DNA from: Saccharofermentans sp.
GTDB taxonomy: Bacteria; Bacillota; Clostridia; Saccharofermentanales; Saccharofermentanaceae
Assembly: GCA_024403695.1 (NCBI GenBank)
Contig: JAKSRI010000009.1
Span: 1-64,000, forward strand
Reading direction: 5' to 3'
Length of the DNA: 64,000 bases
Both the position numbers and the translations under genes were made by a program. Below the pieces are notes generated by a model. The model searched no databases. It saw only the letters and a list, made by a program, of their open reading frames with translations, and was not told the DNA's origin. Position 1 is the first letter of the stretch, and each line of letters starts with the position of its first letter. Below are positions 26,718 through 34,807 of the stretch, one piece after another.

Positions 26718-27401
26718 ATGTCAAACAAGAAAACAACAGTTTCAACCATGTTTATGGTTATCGCAGTGGTGTATGTTACATGCCTTTTGCTCTCTAACCT
26801 CATCGCAGGTAAGATGTGGGCAGTTACAGGTTCAATTACACTTCCAGCAGCAGTAATCCTTTTCCCAATCACTTATATTTTTGGTGATATTTTCACTGAG
26901 GTATATGGATTCCGCCAGGCAAGAACAGTAATTTGGTTAGGATTCGCATGTAGCTTTTTTGCAGTAGCAATTTACCTCATTACAATCGCACTTCCTCATC
27001 CAGGTTTCTGGCAGAATCAGGAGGCTTTCGCCACAGTAATGGGAACAACACCTCGTGTTGCTGCAGCATCTTTCATCGGATATCTTTTTGGTGAGTTCTC
27101 TAACTCCATGGTATTAAGTAAGCTTAAGGTTGCCACCAAGGGTAAGAAACTCTGGGTACGTACTATCCTTTCTACACTTGTTGGTGAAGGATTTGACTCC
27201 GTCATCTTCATTACAGTGTCTTTCTGGGGTACAATGGATAACAAGACAATCTTCCAGATGATTCTTTTCCAGTATTTGTTTAAGGTTGGATACGAGATCA
27301 TCTTCACACCAGCAACATACGCTATCGTGAATAAGCTTAAGAAGGTTGAAGGCGTAGATACCTACGATTACGATATTAAGTACAATGTTATTAAGGGGTA
27401 A
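26718..27401 (+). CDS. yhhQ: Queuosine precursor transporter (YhhQ/VUT family)
   Basis: The 227-residue membrane protein has about six transmembrane helices and the family's signature positions (SNLIAGKMW, FGDIFTEVYGFRQAR, GEFSNSMVLSKLK, STLVGEGFDSVIF). Members import preQ0 or preQ1. ATG 26718 follows AGGAG by seven bases; an in-frame start at 26544 lies in the promoter and leader and is rejected. The next gene is queF, 3 bp later, so preQ0 import followed by reduction is likely. No queC, queD or queE is in the window, which fits salvage. Confidence 0.88.
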   Translation: MSNKKTTVSTMFMVIAVVYVTCLLLSNLIAGKMWAVTGSITLPAAVILFPITYIFGDIFTEVYGFRQARTVIWLGFACSFFAVAIYLITIALPHPGFWQNQEAFATVMGTTPRVAAASFIGYLFGEFSNSMVLSKLKVATKGKKLWVRTILSTLVGEGFDSVIFITVSFWGTMDNKTIFQMILFQYLFKVGYEIIFTPATYAIVNKLKKVEGVDTYDYDIKYNVIKG

Positions 27402-27404
27402 GTC

Positions 27405-27887
27405 ATGAGAGAAGACGAGAATTTAACTAAGCTTGGAAGTGGACACACAGAGTATCCTACAGATTATGATCCATCTGTACTTGAGACATTCGAGAATAAG
27501 CATCAGGAGAATGATTATTTTGTAAAGTTCAACTGTCCTGAGTTTACTGCTCTTTGTCCTATTACAGCTCAGCCTGATTTTGCAACTTTGTATATCTCAT
27601 ATGTTCCAGATGAGAGAATGGTTGAGAGTAAGTCCCTAAAGCTTTATTTGTTCTCATTCCGTAACCACGGATGTTTCCATGAGGATACATGCAATATCAT
27701 TATGAAGGACTTGATTAAGCTCATGAATCCTAAGTACATCGAGGTTACTGGAAAGTTCCTTCCACGTGGTGGCTTGTCCATCGATCCATACTGCAATTAT
27801 GGTCGCCCTGATACCAAGTGGGAGAAGATGGCCTGGGATCGACTTTCTAACCACGACATGAACCCTGAGATGGTAAATAACAGATAA
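27405..27887 (+). CDS. queF: NADPH-dependent 7-cyano-7-deazaguanine reductase
   Basis: The 160-residue unimodular QueF reduces preQ0 to preQ1 with NADPH. The catalytic Cys is in [14 protein letters not shown], and the family signature [22 protein letters not shown] is present in parts (ESKSLKLYL, then HGCFHE), as are GKFLPRGG and DPYCNYGRP. It begins 3 bp after the transporter, so the pair is one operon. A bidirectional terminator follows. Confidence 0.94.
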   Translation: MREDENLTKLGSGHTEYPTDYDPSVLETFENKHQENDYFVKFNCPEFTALCPITAQPDFATLYISYVPDERMVESKSLKLYLFSFRNHGCFHEDTCNIIMKDLIKLMNPKYIEVTGKFLPRGGLSIDPYCNYGRPDTKWEKMAWDRLSNHDMNPEMVNNR

Positions 27888-27892
27888 AAAAT

Positions 27893-27917
27893 AAGAGGTC
27901 GCTAGACCTCTTTTTTA
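27893..27917. terminator. Bidirectional terminator between queF and COG0523 gene
   Basis: AAGAGGTC and GACCTCTT with loop GCTA, A-rich on the left and T-rich on the right. Confidence 0.85.
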
Positions 27918-28835
27918 TGCCTTAATTAGCTTTTCTATGGCTTCTTTTTGCAGGTTGTCGCCGATTACAATGAGTACTTGCTGACCGTCAGTTATAGGCT
28001 CGATATCACACTGCCCCTTGATGGCGTTAACCTGGTGCCATGTGTCGCTTTCGCGATAAAACCCCTTAACGCGCATTACGCTGCCGTAACCGCCGTTGAA
28101 AATCTTTTCCATGATTTTCTTCACGTGTGCGTCATCCATTGGCGTGTCAAGAAAATACAAAGTCTCGTAAGAGGTGTTCTCACGTGTCATGAGCTTGACG
28201 TAAGAGCTTTCCCTGTGGGACACGTTCTCGAAAGTGGCGAAATCGCACTCGCCCCAAGGCTGTGCGTAAAAGATGTTGGTTATGTCACGACGAAGCTTTA
28301 AACCTTCGCAGGCACTTATCACGTGTTGTTTGGCTATTTCGAGCTGTTCAGGGGAGACCATCTGTGTTCTGCTAAGTACAATGGCGCCAGCGTTGGCTAC
28401 CTGTGATGCAAGGTAATAGTCAGCTGTGGAGTCATTCTCGGAGGAGAGTCGTGCGTCGACAATCGCGATAACATTGCCAACCTCGTACCAGTTATCTAGT
28501 GGTTCGTCGCGGATTACATCGAAGAATTCATCCACATCGAAGATGCCAGATGGCTCGATGATGACGCGGTCATATCCGCTCATGGCCATGGAAATAAGTT
28601 TTGTCTTAAATCTTCTGGCATGACAGTCGCTGTCGCAGGCGCCTGCCACCATCTCGAGCTCGCATTTCTCGCCGCGCAATTCCTTAAGAAGCATCATGTC
28701 CACATTAACGGCACCGTAGTCATTCTCAAGAATGCCTACACGCTGGCCTTTATCCATAAAGTGGCGCGCATACTTCTTAATGAAAGTGGTCTTTCCTGAC
28801 CCTAGAAAACCTGTGATTAAGTCTACTTTTATCAT
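27915..28835 (-). CDS. COG0523 (CobW/G3E) GTPase family protein with altered metal motif
   Basis: The 306-residue protein has a P-loop (ITGFLGSGKTT), a Walker-B-like region (RVIIEPSGIFD) and a CobW C-terminal domain. Family members are metallochaperone GTPases. Two features are unusual. The CxCC metal-binding motif expected after the first beta strands is absent, and the site reads AGACDSDCHARR. The NKxD guanine-specificity motif reads LSRTQM. Start M10 (28835) is preferred over a TTG at 28862, but no clear ribosome site precedes either. No metal enzyme is adjacent, so the client is unknown. It is convergent with queF. Confidence 0.8.
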   Translation of the reverse strand: MIKVDLITGFLGSGKTTFIKKYARHFMDKGQRVGILENDYGAVNVDMMLLKELRGEKCELEMVAGACDSDCHARRFKTKLISMAMSGYDRVIIEPSGIFDVDEFFDVIRDEPLDNWYEVGNVIAIVDARLSSENDSTADYYLASQVANAGAIVLSRTQMVSPEQLEIAKQHVISACEGLKLRRDITNIFYAQPWGECDFATFENVSHRESSYVKLMTRENTSYETLYFLDTPMDDAHVKKIMEKIFNGGYGSVMRVKGFYRESDTWHQVNAIKGQCDIEPITDGQQVLIVIGDNLQKEAIEKLIKA

Positions 28836-28935
28836 GCAAGAATGATAACATTTAATTAACAAAGAATAAATGCTGTCAAGACACCTCTAAATTGTGATAC
28901 ACTTAACCCAATACCCGTTACGGAGGGAGTTTTAT

Positions 28936-30159
28936 ATGGAAAGAATTATTAACAGCTTGCTCGAGACAGATGCTTATAAGTTCTCTATGGGCCAGGCAAT
29001 TTACCATCAGTTCAGTGACTATAAGACAACATGGTCTTTTAAGTGTCGTAACGAGGACGTTCGTTTCACTGAAGAGATGATCGAGGAAATTAAGAGACAG
29101 ATTAAGCTTTACTGTGAGCTTCGTTTTACAGAGGAAGAGCTCGAGTATCTTCATAACATCAGATGGATTAAGGGTTCTTACTGTGACTTCTTAAGACTCT
29201 GGAAGCCTAGATTCGAAGATTTTTCATTCGGTACAGATGCACCTTGTGGCCTCACAATCGAGACACGTGGTACATGGCTCAATACTTCCATGTATGAGAT
29301 TCCTACGCTCGCTATCGTTAACGAGGTTTATTTCAGAATGGCATATGATTACTCTGAGCTTATTGAGAGCTTTAAGCGTCGCCTTGCTGACAAGGTTGCT
29401 AAGCTTCAGGGTGATGAATATGAGCTCGGACCTTTCTCTGAGTTCGGTATGAGAAGAAGACTTTCTGGTGAGGCTCAGGAGATGGCAGTTATGGCTCTTG
29501 CAAATGCGAAGTATCCAAACTCCATTTTTGTTGGTACATCTAATGTTTATCTCGCTAAGAAGTACGGCATTACTCCTGTAGGAACTATGGCTCATGAGTG
29601 GATTATGTGTGTAGGTCAGGGTAATCACAAGCACAACCCAGCATTCTCTAACTGGTATGCACTTGATGCATGGGTTAAGGAGTATGGTGTCTTGAACGGA
29701 ACTGCTCTCACTGATGCGATTACTACTGATTGCTTCCTTAAGGACTTCCAGCTCACATATGCTACATTGTTCAGCGGTGTGCGTCACGATAGTGGTGATC
29801 CACTTGAGTGGGGTGACAAGATGATCGAGCACTATAAGTCATTGGGTATCGATCCACTCACTAAGACATTGCTCTTCTCCGATAGCTTGAACTTTGAGAA
29901 GGCTACAAAGATTTATCGCTATTTCAAGGGTAAGAGTAAGGTTGCATTCGGAATCGGTACATACATTGCAAATGACACTGATGTTCCAGCTCTTAATATC
30001 GTAATGAAGACAACAGCTTGTAATGGTATGGACGTTGCTAAGATTTCTGATGTTCCAGGCAAGGGTATGTGTAAGAGTGCCGAGTATGAGCACTATCTCA
30101 ATCGTTGTATTAGCTGGAGAATGGATCACGAGACAGGTAATAACTCATTGAGAGTATAA
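28936..30159 (+). CDS. pncB: Nicotinate phosphoribosyltransferase
   Basis: The 407-residue enzyme joins nicotinate and PRPP to nicotinic acid mononucleotide in the Preiss-Handler salvage route. Motifs visible are LLETDAYKFSMGQA at the N-terminus, EIPTLAIVNEVYF, GTMAHEWIMCVGQG with the catalytic His, and SGVRHDSGDPLEWG plus LLFSDSLNF in the PRPP region. ATG 28936 follows GGAGGGAG closely; an earlier in-frame start at 28894 is not needed. Together with nadE it supplies NAD. Confidence 0.93.
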   Translation: MERIINSLLETDAYKFSMGQAIYHQFSDYKTTWSFKCRNEDVRFTEEMIEEIKRQIKLYCELRFTEEELEYLHNIRWIKGSYCDFLRLWKPRFEDFSFGTDAPCGLTIETRGTWLNTSMYEIPTLAIVNEVYFRMAYDYSELIESFKRRLADKVAKLQGDEYELGPFSEFGMRRRLSGEAQEMAVMALANAKYPNSIFVGTSNVYLAKKYGITPVGTMAHEWIMCVGQGNHKHNPAFSNWYALDAWVKEYGVLNGTALTDAITTDCFLKDFQLTYATLFSGVRHDSGDPLEWGDKMIEHYKSLGIDPLTKTLLFSDSLNFEKATKIYRYFKGKSKVAFGIGTYIANDTDVPALNIVMKTTACNGMDVAKISDVPGKGMCKSAEYEHYLNRCISWRMDHETGNNSLRV

Positions 30160-30181
30160 GAGATTTGTAATTGAATAACTT

Positions 30182-30213
30182 GAGGGCTGCTTCGTTTGGA
30201 GCAGCTCTTTTTT
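30182..30213 (+). terminator. Intrinsic terminator after pncB
   Basis: About ten base pairs with one G-U (GAGGGCTGCT with AGCAGCTCTT), followed by a T-run. Confidence 0.8.
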
Positions 30214-30241
30214 GTTGTGTTTTTTGAACTTGTCAAATGAC

Positions 30242-30339
30242 TGCCTAGAAATAGAACTTTTCAGAATAAAAAGTTCTATATTGAGGAATTTAGAAGTGAA
30301 AATAGAACTTTTCCGACAGAAAAGTTCTATTTTTAGGCA
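30242..30339. repeat. Nested inverted repeat with four AGAACTTTT arms
   Basis: The outer arms TGCCTAGAAATAGAACTTTT (30242-30261) and its reverse complement at 30320-30339 match at 19 of 20 positions. Inside are two more copies of the AATAGAACTTTT arm: reversed at about 30268-30279 and forward at about 30299-30312. So four arms alternate in orientation and can form one long hairpin or two tandem hairpins. The element is non-coding. It has no visible transposase or target duplication. Confidence 0.7.
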
Positions 30340-30349
30340 TTCAAAACGG

Positions 30350-30378
30350 AAAAAGCCGCCTGAGGGGGCAGGCGGCAG
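30350..30378 (-). terminator. Intrinsic terminator of the 30415-34655 minus-strand cluster
   Basis: GCCGCCT and AGGCGGC arms (30355-30376) are followed on the minus strand by a T-run. Confidence 0.8.
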
Positions 30379-30414
30379 AAAATAAAAGAAGGTTAGAGAA
30401 GTAAAATGGCTTAA

Positions 30415-30735
30415 TTAATAGGCGACCTCATATGCCTTATATGAGCATTTGCGGTCAAGAATGTATCGGACCTGAGTGGTGCTTAATCCATAGAAATTCT
30501 GAAGGAAAGAAGCCTCGTCATCGTCTCGAATTGTATCGGCCAGACAAACCTTGCGTGTTATCTTAAGCAGTTCAGGAAGAATATCACGCGTGGTTGTCAT
30601 CAGGCCTTTTCTATATGCGGTGCAGAATACATCCTCGAATGCTTTCTCAGCATCTTCCATATTGCCGAGATAATGAACGCATCCACGAAGGATATCATCT
30701 GCGTATTTGTTAACTACATATTCCAACTCAGTCAT
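30415..30735 (-). CDS. Small sigma-70 region 2-like protein
   Basis: The 106-residue protein resembles the region 2 of an ECF sigma factor. It has YVVNKYADDILRGCVHYLGN with MEDAEKAFEDVFCTAYRKG, then a segment like the end of region 2 (LLKITRKVCLADTIRDDDE). A short tail, FLQNFYGLSTTQVRYIL, looks like a remnant of region 4. A full ECF sigma is near 160-190 residues, so a working DNA-binding region 4 is probably missing. ATG 30735 overlaps the stop of the upstream peptidase gene. It may be a degraded sigma factor or a regulatory decoy. Confidence 0.6.
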   Translation of the reverse strand: MTELEYVVNKYADDILRGCVHYLGNMEDAEKAFEDVFCTAYRKGLMTTTRDILPELLKITRKVCLADTIRDDDEASFLQNFYGLSTTQVRYILDRKCSYKAYEVAY

Positions 30736-31648
30736 TGTAGCTGTACTCCCAAAGTCCATTGGCCTGTTCTACGACATCGTTGATAGGCCATGTTTTTTCA
30801 GAACGGATGATACTGTTAGGATCGTTTACGCTAACAGAGCCGTTGTTGTAACCTGTGATTACGATGAAGTGTCCTTCAGAAGTGAAGTCTCCAGGACCCA
30901 TAATGGCGATTACTGGATGACCAGCTTCGAGTGCTGCGATAAGAGCTTCGTTCTCGCCAGGAACTTCATTGACAGTGAGGCCGAGATTTTCGGCACCTGT
31001 TGTCATGAGAGACCAGAAAGTTCCAGAGGAATTCTCATAATCGTAATAGCCGTTTTCCATGGCGTATTCAGCCATATATAGAGGGTTGTAATCGTAGCTG
31101 CCTGTGAGATATACAGCGACCATAGAGAGGACTGTTGGACCACATCCAGTAAGTCCCATGAGGTCATTGCCATAAGTTGTATAGCCCCAACGCTCGTCCC
31201 ATTGCAAAAAGAATGGGACATTTCCGTTGGCCAGACTAATATCACGAGTGATTGATATCTCCTCGGAGGAGGCATTCTTGTTACCGAGGGGATAGTTGAG
31301 AACAAAATATTCGAGTTCTGGATTATTGGCCATTCTGTTGACCAGATAATCAGGATAATAAGCAGTGGAAAGTCCGTGCTCGGCTGCATAAGCACGGATG
31401 GTTTCCTGGGCAGTTTCCATATCGATTGGACCATCGCCCATGGCAGTGAATGTTCCTGTGCCACGGTTCTGGGAAATGCCCTCTGCGTTTACGTTATGCG
31501 TCATGTCGATTTCATAATTAGTTACTTCTGGAAGGTTCTTGTGTTTTACAGTTTCATCTGGTTTGAGAAATGTATCCCAGACAATATAGATGCAGCCTCC
31601 AAGGATCAATGTAGTAAAAAGAATTAGTGTAATTAAATGCTTTTTCAT
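30728..31648 (-). CDS. C39-like cysteine peptidase, membrane anchored
   Basis: The 306-residue protein has an N-terminal hydrophobic segment (about 5-25) containing LILGGC, either a lipobox or part of a signal anchor. A C39_2/papain-like domain lies at about 145-300. The catalytic Cys is in GLTGCGPTVLSMVA, the His in GHFIVITGYN and the Asp region in VNDPNS. The fold is an extracytoplasmic cysteine peptidase. The usual C39 bacteriocin transporter architecture is not present. No clear ribosome site sits near the ATG, and a long hairpin lies 8 bp upstream. It belongs to the two-component cluster and overlaps the sigma-like gene. Confidence 0.82.
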   Translation of the reverse strand: MKKHLITLILFTTLILGGCIYIVWDTFLKPDETVKHKNLPEVTNYEIDMTHNVNAEGISQNRGTGTFTAMGDGPIDMETAQETIRAYAAEHGLSTAYYPDYLVNRMANNPELEYFVLNYPLGNKNASSEEISITRDISLANGNVPFFLQWDERWGYTTYGNDLMGLTGCGPTVLSMVAVYLTGSYDYNPLYMAEYAMENGYYDYENSSGTFWSLMTTGAENLGLTVNEVPGENEALIAALEAGHPVIAIMGPGDFTSEGHFIVITGYNNGSVSVNDPNSIIRSEKTWPINDVVEQANGLWEYSYND

Positions 31649-31649
31649 A

Positions 31650-31706
31650 ATAAAAATTCCGTATCCCTTAATTCATGTTTGAACTTATGAATTAATGATA
31701 CGGAAC
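31650..31706 (-). terminator. Long hairpin between hypothetical gene and C39 peptidase gene
   Basis: TTCCGTATC-TTAATTCAT pairs with ATGAATTAA-GATACGGAA (about 18 bp with a small mismatch) around a 10-base loop and is followed by TTTTTAT on the minus strand. It terminates or attenuates the upstream transcript right before the peptidase start codon at 31648. It could also limit ribosome access, since the ribosome site of the peptidase gene is unclear. Confidence 0.65.
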
Positions 31707-31751
31707 TTATGTCATCAACATTCCTCATAGATGTGTCAGAGTTGCAACTAA

Positions 31752-32585
31752 TTAAAAATATTCTGCATCGTAGTCATTTACATAGACTTTAACATACCAA
31801 ATATAGTTGTCTGTTGGCTGCCAATCTGTTGAATTGCTGTTAGGAGATTCCCAGTACCATCCACTGGTAATCTCGATGGTCAGCTTGATGGAGTGATCAG
31901 TATTCTCGATCTCATAGAAATACGTGCTATCCTTATCGTCAATGGTGCCAGGATCATTTGTAACGTTTATAAAACTCATGCCTGTATATTCCTGATACAG
32001 CTGAACAATCTGGCTTCTCAGATAACCTCTGTTAGCGAGGTTAGGGGAGACAACAGTAATCTTCGCATACACCGGTATATCAGTCTCTCCATCAACAATA
32101 ACAATTGTATTATTGTCGTTGGCAGATATTCTGTAAATCAGATGGTCATCAGGAAGAGAGGACTTTGTTGAACTTACAATAACAGCGTTGCCAAATCCGC
32201 TCTCTCCGATGCTGTCAAAGATAGCGTCGTCAAGCAAATCAACAAACTCAGCTTCACGTGGATTACCACGATCATAGAGTACCTGCTGAATTCCAATTTC
32301 TTCAAAATGATTCTCCTTTGTTGCTATCCAAGTTGATTCCGGACGGTCGATTATCTTACGGTTACTGCCATAAGTTTTGAGAGCAGCAATAATGGATTTC
32401 TCAGTCTGAATGGTGTCAGCACCATATGGCTGAATATTCTCAGAGTCAACCTTGCCATGAGGCAGGTTAGCAGGTCTGGTCTTAAGCTTAAGAAGTCCAA
32501 ATGGCGCCAGAATACCCGCGCTGATTACCAACAGTGAAGTGAGAATCAAGATAATAACATTACGTACAGAGGCCTTATTCTTCAT
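31752..32585 (-). CDS. Membrane-anchored protein of unknown function, linked to two-component system
   Basis: I do not recognise this 277-residue protein. It has an N-terminal transmembrane helix (about residues 9-30: ILILTSLLVISAGILA) and a soluble, probably extracytoplasmic remainder, with many acidic and aromatic residues and two Trp-rich segments (SGWYWESPNS, NYIWYVKVY). ATG 32585 overlaps the end of the kinase gene by 11 bp, so it is co-translated with the sensor pair and may be an accessory sensor or a target. Beyond this nothing can be assigned. Confidence 0.6.
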   Translation of the reverse strand: MKNKASVRNVIILILTSLLVISAGILAPFGLLKLKTRPANLPHGKVDSENIQPYGADTIQTEKSIIAALKTYGSNRKIIDRPESTWIATKENHFEEIGIQQVLYDRGNPREAEFVDLLDDAIFDSIGESGFGNAVIVSSTKSSLPDDHLIYRISANDNNTIVIVDGETDIPVYAKITVVSPNLANRGYLRSQIVQLYQEYTGMSFINVTNDPGTIDDKDSTYFYEIENTDHSIKLTIEITSGWYWESPNSNSTDWQPTDNYIWYVKVYVNDYDAEYF

Positions 32586-33984
32586 CGTCTTCAGCCTCCA
32601 GTTTCTCAAGTGTAATTCTGATGGCAGTTCCTTCGCCTTCTACGGAACGAATATCCAATTTGGAGCCGTGAAGCTCAGCAATCTTCTCACACAAAGCAAG
32701 GCCAAGACCGGCACCGTGCTGCTGACGGGAACGTGCTTTGTCTACCATGTAGAAAGCCTCGGTAACGCGTTTAAGCTCTGCCGCAGGGATTCCACGTCCG
32801 TGGTCAACGATTGCGATCATGTACTTGTTGCCCTGGCTCTGTGAGAGCACTGCCACGTCAGGACTTCCTGACTTCATGGCGTTATCGATAAGGTTAAGGA
32901 TAAGTGTCTTAAAGAGGTCAATCTCGATTTTGCAGTAACCCTCTTCGTAGTCGAAGAAAAGACGCACGTTTTTCTTCTGTGCAGCAGGCTTAACTGTGTC
33001 GTTAATATCTTTGATGAAGTCAGCCATTTGCACCTCCTCCAGGAGGAAGTCGTTTTTGCTAAGGGTCATAAGCTCCAGAAGTTTGAACGAAAGCGACTCC
33101 AAGCGCATGCCCTCGTTAACAATAAAGCCCGCTGCATTTCGTGCCTCGTCCTCACTCAGGTCCTTCTGGTAAAGGGTGTCTGCGTAGCCGATGATGCTTG
33201 TCATAGGGGTCTTGAGCTCGTGTGCGAAAGCGGCGGTAAAGTCTTCTCTCTGCTTTACTGCCAACTCTAGCTGAGCGATTTTATCCTCGATAGAGTCCGC
33301 CATCTTGTTATATACAGATCCAAGCTCACCAATCTCATCTTTGGAGGTGATGTTAACTCGTCCGGAATAATCGCCATTACTAAATTCCTCACCGATTTTG
33401 GTAAGTTTCTTAATTGGGAGTGTGATAAAGTTGGAAAAAACAACCGCAATGATGGCACCGACTAATACGATAATTAAGAATACTATTGCGCACTGTCGTG
33501 ACATCGTCTGAACATTATCGTAGATGTAGGTGATATCTGTCAGTGTAACAATACGGCAGGAGAGACCAGCCTGATTAAGAATGCTGTTCATTTCCAGATA
33601 ATATCTGCCGTTGTCGTAGACAGTTATGTATGTAATCTGATTCTTGTTAACGCCATCTTCTGGAATAGGGTGTGCTACGCTGGCAGTTCTGTAGATCATC
33701 TGCTCATCATCCTGGAGCAGCATGATATCGGTGGCCATAGTATTTGCTGTGGAATATGCAACTTCTGTAGCAACTTCAATGACGTTCTCGTTGCCTGTCT
33801 GAAGGGCGGAGAGCATGTCTGATTGAATGGCATATTTGATTAGCTGATGCTGCTTAAGTGAAGTGTCAACCTGAGTGTTAAGGGCTGATTTGAGGCTAAT
33901 ATTGATAATGAAATATTCGGTGAACGCCAGGGTCGCCGTTAAGAGAATGAGTATAACCAGGTATAACTTCGTGAAAAACTTCAT
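32575..33984 (-). CDS. Sensor histidine kinase with HAMP domain
   Basis: The 469-residue kinase has two transmembrane helices (about 5-30 and 163-185) flanking an extracytoplasmic sensor domain, a HAMP linker (LPIKKLTKIGEEFSNGDYSG), an H-box (AFAHELKTPMTSI), an N-box (NLIDNAMKSGSP) and a G-box (GAGLGLALCEK). It overlaps the response regulator gene by 4 bp, so the pair is translated together. The downstream unknown gene overlaps its end. The stimulus is unknown. Confidence 0.92.
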   Translation of the reverse strand: MKFFTKLYLVILILLTATLAFTEYFIINISLKSALNTQVDTSLKQHQLIKYAIQSDMLSALQTGNENVIEVATEVAYSTANTMATDIMLLQDDEQMIYRTASVAHPIPEDGVNKNQITYITVYDNGRYYLEMNSILNQAGLSCRIVTLTDITYIYDNVQTMSRQCAIVFLIIVLVGAIIAVVFSNFITLPIKKLTKIGEEFSNGDYSGRVNITSKDEIGELGSVYNKMADSIEDKIAQLELAVKQREDFTAAFAHELKTPMTSIIGYADTLYQKDLSEDEARNAAGFIVNEGMRLESLSFKLLELMTLSKNDFLLEEVQMADFIKDINDTVKPAAQKKNVRLFFDYEEGYCKIEIDLFKTLILNLIDNAMKSGSPDVAVLSQSQGNKYMIAIVDHGRGIPAAELKRVTEAFYMVDKARSRQQHGAGLGLALCEKIAELHGSKLDIRSVEGEGTAIRITLEKLEAEDDEE

Positions 33985-34655
33985 GAGCGATTCTCAGGAA
34001 CGTATAATCTGTATCCGATGCGGAAAACAGTCTGAATAACATCATCCCAGCCAAGTTTCTTACGAATACGCTGAATGTGATTATCTAAAGTTCTAGTGTT
34101 ACCGAGATACTCTTCTTTCCATACTGACTCGTACAGGTGCTCTCTAGTGAGGGCGATGTTCTTGTTACGAATGAGCGCCTCCAGCAAATCGAATTCCTTT
34201 GTTGTGAGAAGGATTTCCATGTTGTTTGGATCAAAGACTCTTCTGGAATCGATATCAACTGTTACTCCGAGGTAGGAGAAAGTATTGGATTCCTTGATTG
34301 TTCTTCTGAGCACTGACTCAACACGTGCCACCAGCTCGCCAATCTGGAAAGGCTTACAGAGGTAGTCATCCGCACCCATCTTAAGTCCTCTGATTCTGTC
34401 AGAAACCTGATTCATGGCTGAGATAACAATAACAGGTGTGGAAGTAGTTCTTCTGATAATCTCGAGAAGCTCATATCCTGAAATCTTTGGCAGCATGAGA
34501 TCTAGCAGGATAAGGTCATATTCGTCATAATCCAGCGCGCGAAGACCTTCTTCACCGTCATTTGCAACGGTGCAGTGATAGTTCTCTGCTGTGAGTGTCA
34601 TATAAATAAGATTAGAAATAGCGCTATCGTCTTCGACAGTAAGTATTCTGATCAT
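33981..34655 (-). CDS. OmpR/PhoB-family response regulator
   Basis: The 224-residue protein has a receiver domain (LILLDLMLPKISG with the acceptor Asp, VISAMN, YLCKPFQIG) and a winged-helix output domain (LTTKEFDLLEALI, then RTLDNHIQRIRKKLG and FRIGYRL). An AAGGGG site precedes the ATG. It leads a minus-strand cluster with its kinase, an unknown membrane protein, a C39-like peptidase and a sigma-like protein, so the latter are likely targets or partners. Confidence 0.92.
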   Translation of the reverse strand: MIRILTVEDDSAISNLIYMTLTAENYHCTVANDGEEGLRALDYDEYDLILLDLMLPKISGYELLEIIRRTTSTPVIVISAMNQVSDRIRGLKMGADDYLCKPFQIGELVARVESVLRRTIKESNTFSYLGVTVDIDSRRVFDPNNMEILLTTKEFDLLEALIRNKNIALTREHLYESVWKEEYLGNTRTLDNHIQRIRKKLGWDDVIQTVFRIGYRLYVPENRS

Positions 34656-34738
34656 ATATATCCCCTTGTTGTATTCCTCTTTTATCCCTCACATATTTTA
34701 GCCTATATAAAAATGTTTTTGAACCGGGATGCAAAAAA

Positions 34739-34767
34739 ATGACAACTTTGACACATCTTGATATAAT
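34739..34767 (+). promoter_or_regulatory. coaX promoter
   Basis: ATGACA (34739-34744), a 17-base spacer and TATAAT (34762-34767). It lies in the divergent region between the response regulator and coaX. Confidence 0.6.
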
Positions 34768-34807
34768 TCATGAGCATAACACCATAAGATGCTCGTGGAG
34801 GTGACAT

